From the NCBI GenBank assembly GCA_017860765.1, contig JAGDMY010000131.1, positions 1 through 5,857 of the forward strand: DNA of 5,857 nucleotides, in the 5' to 3' direction. Made by a program: the position numbers and the translations under genes. Under the pieces are notes generated by a model, which made no database searches, was not told the DNA's origin, and saw only the letters and a list, made by a program, of their open reading frames with translations. Below, piece by piece: positions 1 through 5,109 of this stretch. This stretch comes from Chloroflexota bacterium (GTDB lineage: Bacteria > Chloroflexota > Dehalococcoidia > Dehalococcoidales > UBA3254). Numbering within the stretch: the first letter of the stretch is position 1; every line of letters starts with the position of its first letter.

Positions 1-84
1 GACGATGGCGCCAGTTTCCGCGGCCAGGCGGCGCCTGGCCCTCTGCCTCTCTTCCCAGGTAACGGAAAGCTTAGCCTGCCTCAT
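1..84 (-). CDS. 5' end of an unidentified gene (28 codons, runs off the left edge)
   Basis: An ATG at 84-82 opens a frame that stays open to base 1. The peptide starts MRQAKLSVTWEERQ and continues RARRRLAAETGAIV, which is basic and probably helical. A purine-rich GGGGAG lies only about 3 nt before the ATG, with more G-rich sequence further upstream, so the ribosome binding site is imperfectly spaced. The next upstream ATG (121-119) is followed at once by a stop and is not a usable start. The WEERQRARRRLAAETG pattern reminds me of the N-termini of some radical-SAM/B12-binding proteins of Chloroflexota, where such a stretch precedes the first alpha/beta domain. Too little is present to assign a function. 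It lies in the same direction as the other genes but is separated from them by more than 170 nt. Confidence 0.45.
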   Translation of the reverse strand, partial: MRQAKLSVTWEERQRARRRLAAETGAIV

Positions 85-126
85 ATGCTCCCCAACCCTG
101 TTTCGGTTCTGCTTATGCCATTAAAC

Positions 127-155
127 AGTGTAGCAGATCACATCTTATTCGTCAT
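127..155 (-). promoter_or_regulatory. Possible promoter for the left-edge gene
   Basis: Reading the minus strand, ATGACG (155-150) is followed after 17 nt by TACACT (132-127). Each matches the sigma-70 consensus at 4 of 6 positions. It lies about 45 nt before the start codon at 84. This is a weak call from pattern alone. Confidence 0.25.
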
Positions 156-156
156 T

Positions 157-286
157 GGGGGGCATGGGCAAAGGGTAGATCCCGCCCCTTGCATGGATCG
201 TAAAATCGAGCCTGAGTAGGCCTTTGGCACAGGACTGAGAGCGTACCCGCCAGGGTATCACGAGGCAAGGGGAATTTTGGGTTTAG
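157..286 (+). ncRNA. Candidate structured RNA of unknown class
   Basis: This non-coding stretch is rich in complementary segments. CCCCTTGC (185-192) pairs perfectly with GCAAGGGG (265-272), and CCC 181-183 can extend to GGG 279-281 across an AU-rich bulge. Inside that closing stem lie GCCT-GAGT-AGGC (210-221), GTACCC-GCCA-GGGTAT (243-258) and a short UCG/CGA hairpin (198-209). A G-run at 157-162 could compete for CCCC 185-188, giving an alternative fold. The plus orientation is preferred because a hairpin with a 7-T run follows immediately (288-317). I see no hallmark of tmRNA, SRP RNA, RNase P RNA, tRNA or a known riboswitch. 6S RNA cannot be excluded, since it is weakly conserved in sequence. 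Read on the minus strand, the same element would sit in the leader of the left-edge gene. No convincing plus-strand promoter was found. Confidence 0.4.
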
Positions 287-521
287 GCTCCCTCAGCCAG
301 AGGGAGTGGCTTTTTTTGTTTACTATTCTAAGGGAAAAGCTCCACTCCGGTTGGCCTCCCGGAGCACCTTCATTAAGCCCGATCAGATCATCCAGGGTTT
401 CTTCCAGGGGAGAACTCCGACCAAAGCCAACTATTTGCATATCCAGAAAATCAGGGTCCGGGCTGTCACAATTGGGCTTATAAGTCAGACCATCTGGTGT
501 AACAAAAATGTATTTCTTCAT
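258..521 (-). CDS. Small hypothetical protein, 87 aa
   Basis: The ATG at 521-519 has an excellent ribosome binding site, AGGAAGG at 534-528 with 6-nt spacing, which strongly supports the start. The protein begins MKKYIFVTPDGLTYKPN, followed by an acidic Asp/Pro-rich stretch (about 18-27) and a segment reading MQIVGFGRSSPLEETLDDLI. It has no signal peptide, membrane segment or cysteine pairs (one Cys, at 18), so it is probably cytosolic. The N-terminal pattern (short strand with VTPDG or similar, then an Asp/Pro-rich turn, then 'xQVxGFG' and an acidic helix) resembles small uncharacterised proteins seen in several bacteria. I know no function for it. The last 20-25 codons overlap the plus-strand terminator and the end of the candidate RNA. 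That region is less protein-like, so the C-terminus is less certain than the start. It follows nrdJ after 91 nt and may be co-transcribed or use its own promoter. Confidence 0.6.
   Translation of the reverse strand: MKKYIFVTPDGLTYKPNCDSPDPDFLDMQIVGFGRSSPLEETLDDLIGLNEGAPGGQPEWSFSLRIVNKKSHSLWLREPKPKIPLAS
286..317 (+). terminator. Intrinsic terminator, plus strand
   Basis: CTCCCTC (288-294) pairs with GAGGGAG (300-306) around an AGCCA loop. TGGC and a run of seven T (311-317) follow. A second, overlapping hairpin, AGCCA (295-299) with TGGCT (307-311), uses the first loop as its stem and abuts the T run, so the two hairpins exclude each other. There is no T run on the other side, so it works only for plus-strand transcription. 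That implies a transcript from the region to its left, where no plus-strand gene is visible. Confidence 0.6.
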
Positions 522-527
522 CTTACA

Positions 528-534
528 CCTTCCT
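528..534 (-). promoter_or_regulatory. Ribosome binding site of the 87-aa gene
   Basis: AGGAAGG lies 6 nt before the ATG at 521. It is the best argument that this small frame is translated, since its antisense frames (277-572, plus strand) have no comparable site. Confidence 0.6.
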
Positions 535-576
535 CAGTAATATTCGGCCCTTTTCGACCCGTTTACAGCTAATTCT

Positions 577-605
577 CTTATAATTATTTTTATTATATAC
601 CTTAG
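577..605 (-). promoter_or_regulatory. AT-rich possible promoter between nrdJ and the 87-aa gene
   Basis: Two -10-like hexamers are readable on the minus strand, TATAAT (597-592) and TATAAG (582-577), in a very AT-rich stretch. No good -35 box is present at 16-18 nt. No hairpin plus T run follows nrdJ, so read-through from nrdJ is equally possible. Confidence 0.25.
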
Positions 606-612
606 GCCCGGT

Positions 613-3201
613 CTAGCACTTGGTATAGCCGCAACCGGGACAAACAAAGCAACCCTCTGCGTATACCAGCAAGGTGGCACACTCAGGGCATTGCCCCGCC
701 ATATTTTTAACCAGTCCGTAGTCCTGCACCTTGGACCTGTCTTCGGCGTTATGACCGTTGCCATTACCTTTAGCATTGGCGCTAAATTTTTCCAGAACAC
801 TGGCAATAGCGTCAGCACAGGAAAGCACTGACTTGCCATCCTCCCAGGCAATGGACGGGCAGCGGATCCCTCTGAGCTGCCTGACCACAGCCTCAACATC
901 CACACCAGCCCTCAAGGCCAGAGAGATCAGTCGGCTGGTGGCCTCCAGCTGAGCTGAGGCACAGCCCCCGGCTTTCCCCAGAGTGGAAAATACTTCGCAG
1001 ATTCCCTGTTCGTCCGAGTTTACAGTAACATAGATATTCCCGCAGCCGGTCGTGACCTTTTCCGTGATGCCGTGAGTTACCTTGGCCCTCCTCCGCGGGG
1101 TCCGGGAGACAACACCCTCGGCCGGGGCGGCTTCATCCTTCTTTTCCTTGCCGGTGGTCAAGACCTGCCCCTGGCGGCTGCCGTCGCGATAAATGGTGAT
1201 TCCCTTTAAACCTTCCTCGAAAGCCATCAGGTAGACTTTGGCCACATCTTCACGTGTAGCTTCGTTGGGGAAATTGACCGTCTTGGAAACCGCGTTGTCG
1301 GTGGACTTCTGAAAAGCGGACTGCATTCTGACGTGCCATTCCGGCGAAATCTCGTGGGCTGTCACGAAAGTTGTTTTGATTTCCTCAGGAATACCGGCAA
1401 TATCTTTAAGATGTGCGCCCTCCGCCAGTCTTTGCATCAGATCTTCAGAATAAAATCCACACCGCCGGGCAGTTTCCTCAAAATAGGGATTGACTTCTAT
1501 TAAATGGGCCCCATCCAGAATATTTTTGGTGAAGCTCAGGGCAAAGAGCGGCTCAATTCCGCTGGAACACCCGGCAATAATGCTTAGAGTGCCGGTGGGG
1601 GCAATGGTGGTGCGGGCGGCATTCCTGACTCTGGGGCCGCCAGGTACGTCATAGATGCTGCCCTGATAGGCCGGAAAAACGCCCCGTTCAGCCGCCAGCT
1701 CCTGCGAAGCGTTCAGGGCCTCCTGGCTGATAAAGCGCATCACTTCGGTAGCGATGTTGAGCGCTTCAGTGGTATTATAAGGCACTCCCAGCTGCAGCAG
1801 CATATCGGCAAAACCCATCACTCCCAGGCCTATCTTGCGAGTCTCCCGGGTCCGGCTTTCGATCTGGGGCAAGGGAAATTTGTTAACGTCGATGACATTA
1901 TCCAGAAAACGTACAGCAGTATGAACAGTCTTGGCAATCTTCGGATAATCGATTTCGCATTTTCCCCCCCTGCTTTTAAGCATGTGAGCCAGGTTGATGG
2001 AGCCAAGATTGCACGATTCATAGGGTAGCAAGGGCTGCTCGCCGCAGGGATTAGTACTCTCAATTTTCCCCAGCTGAGGGGTGGGATTGTCCTGGTTAAT
2101 GCGGTCGATGAACACAATGCCCGGGTCACCGGTCCTCCAGGCCTCATCCACGATTTTGTCGAATACCTCCCTGGCATTAAGCTTTCCGAAGATTTCCTGC
2201 GTATGAGGGTTGATAAGGTTATAATCGCTGCCGCTCTTAACTGCCCCCATAAATTCACTGGTTACCGCCACGGACAGATTAAAGTTGGTCAATGAAGTCA
2301 TATCCTCTTTGGCTGCGATAAATTTCAAGATATCGGGATGGTCCACACTGAGGATGCCCATATTAGCCCCCCGCCGCATTCCACCTTGCTTGATGACGTC
2401 GGTAGCGGTATCAAAAGCGCGAATAAACGAGACCGGACCGCTGGCAATGCCACCGGTTGAACCAACCCGATCCCTCTCCGGCCTCAAACGGGAGAAGGAA
2501 AAACCGGTGCCTCCTCCGCTCTTGTGGATCAGGGCCGTGTACTTCACGGCATCGAAAATTGACTCCATGGTGTCCTCGACGGGGAGAACAAAGCAAGCTG
2601 ATAGCTGCCCCAACTCCCGTCCGGCATTCATTAACGTGGGAGAGTTGGGCAGGAAATTCAGGCTCGTCATGACCTGATAGAACTCCTCTTCCCTGGCCTT
2701 AACATCAGCTCCGGTTTGATAGTTCAGGTCAGCAGCCGCGACGGTCTGTGCTACGCGGCGGAACAATTCGGCAGGCTTTTCAATCACCTTGCCGTTTTTA
2801 TCCTTCATTAAATATCTTTTTTCCAGGACCTGCAGGGCGTTGTCTGTCAGGTTAATTCCATTGATAGGTTTCGTTTTAGCCATGGTGGTCTGCATTTTGG
2901 GTTGGTTCTCCTTTTGTCCGCCTGAGGCAGAGTCTTCTTTCGCCAGGATATCCTTCACCATGCTTTGAATTTCCGAGACAGAGGGCATATATCGGGCCTT
3001 GTTTCGGGGTCCCGGGATCAATTCTTCCATCCCGGGTAATGACCGCTGCTCGGTACGCTCAATTACTTGGTCAACAATGGCTTCAATTCTCTTTCTGTCG
3101 GAAATACCCATTGACTCAGCAGCTGAGAAAATAGCCCTGGCAATCTGAGTCCGGTTGATAGGCACGGAGGCTTTACCTCCTGATGAATTATTCTGTGTCA
3201 T
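613..3201 (-). CDS. nrdJ: Adenosylcobalamin-dependent (class II) ribonucleotide reductase NrdJ
   Basis: This 862-residue cytosolic enzyme reduces ribonucleotides to deoxyribonucleotides using a thiyl radical generated from adenosylcobalamin. Visible signatures include LSACFVLP with Cys203 and SCNLGSINL with Cys397, the redox pair that donates electrons. NPCGE at 384-388 holds the thiyl-radical Cys386 and Glu388, and APTGTLS at 534-540 is the phosphate-binding loop. The later part has TGCGNIYVTVN to GIRCPSIAW (about 718-785), the TSCPD domain, and a C-terminal cysteine cluster (CPEC 838-841, C851, CPGC 854-857, C862) that should form a zinc ribbon and the re-reducing thiols. Residues 13-87 look like an ATP-cone without its opening KRDG motif. 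No separate radical-generating subunit gene is adjacent, as expected for class II. The ATG overlaps the nrdR stop (ATGA) and no ribosome binding site is visible, so translational coupling is likely. An internal start at Met103 is possible. Confidence 0.95.
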   Translation of the reverse strand: MTQNNSSGGKASVPINRTQIARAIFSAAESMGISDRKRIEAIVDQVIERTEQRSLPGMEELIPGPRNKARYMPSVSEIQSMVKDILAKEDSASGGQKENQPKMQTTMAKTKPINGINLTDNALQVLEKRYLMKDKNGKVIEKPAELFRRVAQTVAAADLNYQTGADVKAREEEFYQVMTSLNFLPNSPTLMNAGRELGQLSACFVLPVEDTMESIFDAVKYTALIHKSGGGTGFSFSRLRPERDRVGSTGGIASGPVSFIRAFDTATDVIKQGGMRRGANMGILSVDHPDILKFIAAKEDMTSLTNFNLSVAVTSEFMGAVKSGSDYNLINPHTQEIFGKLNAREVFDKIVDEAWRTGDPGIVFIDRINQDNPTPQLGKIESTNPCGEQPLLPYESCNLGSINLAHMLKSRGGKCEIDYPKIAKTVHTAVRFLDNVIDVNKFPLPQIESRTRETRKIGLGVMGFADMLLQLGVPYNTTEALNIATEVMRFISQEALNASQELAAERGVFPAYQGSIYDVPGGPRVRNAARTTIAPTGTLSIIAGCSSGIEPLFALSFTKNILDGAHLIEVNPYFEETARRCGFYSEDLMQRLAEGAHLKDIAGIPEEIKTTFVTAHEISPEWHVRMQSAFQKSTDNAVSKTVNFPNEATREDVAKVYLMAFEEGLKGITIYRDGSRQGQVLTTGKEKKDEAAPAEGVVSRTPRRRAKVTHGITEKVTTGCGNIYVTVNSDEQGICEVFSTLGKAGGCASAQLEATSRLISLALRAGVDVEAVVRQLRGIRCPSIAWEDGKSVLSCADAIASVLEKFSANAKGNGNGHNAEDRSKVQDYGLVKNMAGQCPECATLLVYAEGCFVCPGCGYTKC

Positions 3202-3737
3202 GGGTTGGTTCTACGCAGCCTCTCCGGAAATCCGGCAATTTTATTTTCGGGGATTAAGGGCAACTGGCCCGGCAATTGGGTTTTTTCCTTTTGTGTCACC
3301 ACCAGGTTGTCTACAGCTTCTTTCAGGGCTCTGATATCGGCAAACTCGCGATATACGCTGGCAAAACGTATATAGGCAATATTATCGAGCCCCTTCAACT
3401 TTTCCATGACCAGGTCGCCGATAAGCGAGCTGGGGACCTCAGCCCTGCCCAGGTGATATAACTCTGCTTCTATTTCGTCCACCAGCTTCTCTACGGTACC
3501 AGTTGGCAAAGGACGCTTTTCGCAGGCTTTCCGTATACCGTTAAGCAGCTTCTCCCGGCTGTATTCCTCGCGACGCTGGTCTTTTTTCATTATAAAGAGA
3601 CTGGCCGGTTGTAAACGTTCATAGGTGGTAAATCGAGAATTACAGCTTAGGCATTGTCGTCTCCGGCGTATCCCCTGGTCCACATCGCGCGAGTCTATTA
3701 CTTTAGAATCTGAAAAACCGCAAAAAGGGCAATTCAT
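3198..3737 (-). CDS. nrdR: Transcriptional repressor NrdR
   Basis: This 179-residue nucleotide-sensing repressor of ribonucleotide reductase genes binds operator pairs (NrdR boxes) in response to ATP/dATP. The N-terminal zinc ribbon is clear, with Cys3 and Cys6, then Cys29 and Cys32 flanking the family signature DSR...RRRRQC, and FTTYER follows. An ATP-cone spans about 46-136, opening FIMKKDQRREEYSREKL and ending IAYIRFASVYREF. The start at 3737 is supported by AGGTG about 9 nt upstream and by CPFCG following directly. The protein is about 20-25 residues longer than usual, with an extra C-terminal tail (about 150-179, EKTQLPGQLPLIPEN onward) of unknown role. It overlaps nrdJ by 4 nt, forming an nrdR-nrdJ operon. 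Two operator-like sites in its own promoter suggest it represses itself and nrdJ. Confidence 0.95.
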   Translation of the reverse strand: MNCPFCGFSDSKVIDSRDVDQGIRRRRQCLSCNSRFTTYERLQPASLFIMKKDQRREEYSREKLLNGIRKACEKRPLPTGTVEKLVDEIEAELYHLGRAEVPSSLIGDLVMEKLKGLDNIAYIRFASVYREFADIRALKEAVDNLVVTQKEKTQLPGQLPLIPENKIAGFPERLRRTNP

Positions 3738-3746
3738 TTACCATAA

Positions 3747-3762
3747 CACCTACACATTGTGG
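3747..3762 (-). promoter_or_regulatory. NrdR box 2 (at the transcription start and ribosome binding site)
   Basis: CCACAATGTGTAGGTG keeps the core CACAATGTGTAG, which fits CwATaTaTwG with two A-to-G changes (about 10 of 16 overall). It begins 16 bp after box 1, so the centres are 32 bp apart, about three helical turns. This is the known arrangement of paired NrdR boxes. Its right end includes the AGGTG ribosome binding site of nrdR. Confidence 0.65.
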
Positions 3763-3772
3763 TGCACAAGTA

Positions 3773-3801
3773 TTTTTACCACAACAGATAGTGTTTGTCA
3801 A
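3773..3801 (-). promoter_or_regulatory. Promoter of the nrdR-nrdJ operon
   Basis: A perfect -35 hexamer TTGACA (3801-3796) is followed by a 17-nt spacer and TAAAAA (3778-3773). The predicted transcription start is near 3765, giving a leader of about 28 nt before the nrdR ATG. The spacer is almost entirely filled by an NrdR-box-like operator, so repressor binding would block RNA polymerase. Confidence 0.75.
3779..3794 (-). promoter_or_regulatory. NrdR box 1 (in the promoter spacer)
   Basis: ACACTATCTGTTGTGG matches the published NrdR-box consensus acaCwAtATaTwGtgt at 13 of 16 positions, including the conserved C-w-A-T core and the opposed T-w-G. It lies between the -35 and -10 elements. Confidence 0.75.
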
Positions 3802-3934
3802 GAGGTTTTTAACTAAAATTTGGAACTGCTATAGCACAAAGGATGATCCTTTAGTACTAACCCGCCGCGCCAATTCGGCCACTATGTCTGTCTTCGCCAG
3901 AGTGTAGCTTCAAGGGCCATTTGATACAAAGGTG
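3802..3934. other. Intergenic stretch with a cluster of short palindromes
   Basis: This stretch lies between the ftsZ terminator and the nrdR promoter and contains no credible ORF. Three perfect inverted repeats are packed into 34 bp: TGCTATAGCA (3827-3836), AAAGGAT-G-ATCCTTT (3838-3852) and TTAGTACTAA (3851-3860). A GC-rich segment and mixed sequence follow. The palindromes sit 26-65 bp upstream of the -35 box, where an activator or second regulator of nrdRJ could bind. That role is inference. Confidence 0.5.
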
Positions 3935-3972
3935 AAAAACACCCCTCCCCCGTACCTGGAGGGGGAGGGGTG
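3935..3972 (-). terminator. Intrinsic terminator after ftsZ
   Basis: On the minus strand, CACCCCTCCCCC (3972-3961) pairs perfectly over 12 bp with GGGGGAGGGGTG (3951-3940) across a 9-nt loop, followed by TTTTT (3939-3935). There is no T run on the other side, so it is directional. It separates the ftsA-ftsZ transcript from nrdR-nrdJ and lies about 100 nt after the ftsZ stop. Confidence 0.85.
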
Positions 3973-4069
3973 GAAAAGGAGGCTTATTTACGCATGGCAA
4001 AATCTCCATCAGCCCGACCCTTAGCGGACCCGGTTTAACCCCGGTCTTGAACCCGATAGCCGGTTAAGA

Positions 4070-4987
4070 TTAAGTCTTTACCTCAGTCCTGGTGGTCTCA
4101 GGGGTTAGCGAAGGCATTATCCTCCTTTGATTGAACAAAGGCCGGCGCATGAATGACGGGACATCCAGCTCATCTTCCACTTTCAGGCTCTTCAGCAGTC
4201 GGGTGATTTCCTCATCTTCCATCTTGCCCAGCATGCTGGCCTGAGCGAACCCGGTAGCAATCAAGGTGATTTTAAGTTCCTTCGCCATCTGTTCATCGCT
4301 GCGGACGCCGAAGATGATGTTGGCGGCCGGGTCTACAGCTTGCCGGATGACCTCAGCAGCCTGGTTGACCTCATGCAAAGTCATAGTGCTGCTGCCGGTC
4401 ACATTAAACAGGACTCCCTTGGCCCCCTTGATGCTAACGTCCAGTAACGGGCTGGCCAGCGCGTCTTTAGCGGCATCCACTGCCCGACTGGCGCCAGAGC
4501 CGATGCCTATAGACATCCAGGCAGGACCGGCATCTTTCATAATAGCCTTAACATCGGCGAAGTCCAGGTTAATCATGCCTGGAACGGTAATTACCTCGGA
4601 AATGGCCTGAACACCATGTCTCAAGCATTCATCCGCCTTGCTGAAGGCACTCTCGATGCTGGTCTGCCTATCGCACAGTGCTAATAGCCGATCATTGGGG
4701 ATAATGATCAGGGTATCGCACTTGCTAGCGAGGCGCGCGATCCCCTCCTCGGCGTTCTTCAAACGGTGTCGCCCTTCAAAACCGAAGGGTTTGGTCACGA
4801 TAGCGATAGTAAGAGCCCCACTCTTTTTGGCTACCTCGGCTACTACTGGAATGGACCCGGTGCCGGTACCCCCGCCCATGCCAGCGGTTACAAAGACCAT
4901 GTCCGCACCTGTAACCAGCTGCGTCAGCTCGTCGCGGCTCTCTTCGGCTGCCTTCATGCCGACGATCGGGTCTCCCCCAGCCCCCAA
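4070..4987 (-). pseudogene. ftsZ: Cell division GTPase FtsZ, main part, separated from its start by deletion and frameshift
   Basis: FtsZ is the tubulin-like GTPase that polymerises into the division ring under the inner membrane. About 305 codons here are clearly FtsZ and begin at the LGAGGDP segment. They contain the signature loop GMGGGTGTGS (37-45), TKPFGFEGRHR (65-75), IIPNDRLL (95-102), and the catalytic T7 loop NLDFADVKAIM (140-150), which completes the GTPase site of the next subunit. The FtsA/ZipA-binding tail peptide is ELDVPSFMRRP (273-283). The linker before that peptide is very short, and about 22 residues follow it. What should precede this part (roughly 40 residues with the NTD motif and the LTRG loop) is absent, and the N-terminal exon-like piece at 4954-5067 is in another frame. 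TTG at 4987 is the Leu of LGAG rather than a real start. The deletion may be real, with another ftsZ elsewhere, or an assembly error. The gene ends at TAA 4072-4070. Confidence 0.85.
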
Positions 4988-5067
4988 CTGATTGCGTTGC
5001 AGCCCCCCCCACCCATACCGATGACTTTGATTTTGGCCGGTGCCTGTGCGTAACTAGATTTTGCCAT
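4954..5067 (-). pseudogene. ftsZ: FtsZ N-terminal fragment, 37 codons, runs out of frame
   Basis: The ATG at 5067 has a strong ribosome binding site (GGAAGGAG about 5 nt upstream) and encodes MAKSSYAQAPAKIKVIGMGG, continuing GGCNAIS. This is the FtsZ start with the first glycine-rich nucleotide loop intact. After Ser27 (4989-4987) the frame reads WGLGETRSSA and stops at TGA 4956-4954. The DNA at the junction (AG then TTGGGGGCTGGGGGAGAC) is the normal FtsZ sequence for LGAGGD in the -1 frame. A segment whose length is not a multiple of three is therefore missing between Ser27 and Leu of LGAG, about 121 nt by comparison with remembered FtsZ sequences. Confidence 0.85.
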
Positions 5068-5071
5068 TTTC

Positions 5072-5080
5072 TCTCCTTCC
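5072..5080 (-). promoter_or_regulatory. Ribosome binding site of ftsZ
   Basis: GGAAGGAGA lies just before the ATG at 5067 in an AT-rich 42-nt gap after ftsA. It fixes the native ftsZ start and shows that the N-terminal fragment, not TTG 4987, is where translation would begin. Confidence 0.7.
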
Positions 5081-5109
5081 TTTTTTTATTTATTTATATT
5101 TTGAGTGTG

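Noticed and set aside
157..317. Cobalamin, TPP or glycine riboswitch, tempting because of the B12-dependent enzyme nearby and CTGAGAG at 235-241
   Set aside because: The conserved core boxes of these classes are absent on both strands, and nrdJ lies upstream of, not downstream of, this element.
277..572. Plus-strand ORFs antisense to the 87-aa gene
   Set aside because: No ribosome binding site comparable to the minus-strand gene, the frames cross the plus-strand terminator, and the peptides lack protein-like features.
534..905. 123-aa minus-strand ORF inside the nrdJ 3' end, and the other frames overlapping nrdJ and ftsZ
   Set aside because: They are out-of-frame shadows of strongly conserved genes.
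3861..3900. tRNA-like stretch on the minus strand (TGGCCGAATTGGC... resembling a Leu/Ser D-arm)
   Set aside because: No matching acceptor stem, anticodon arm or GGTTCGAAT-type T-arm could be found downstream.
4027..4046. Imperfect hairpin GACCCGG/CCCGGTC after the ftsZ stop as a terminator
   Set aside because: No T run on either side and one mismatch. The 12-bp hairpin at 3940-3972 is a far better terminator.
4985..5067. Programmed frameshift as the explanation for the split ftsZ
   Set aside because: A frameshift would not supply the roughly 40 conserved residues that are missing from the DNA itself.
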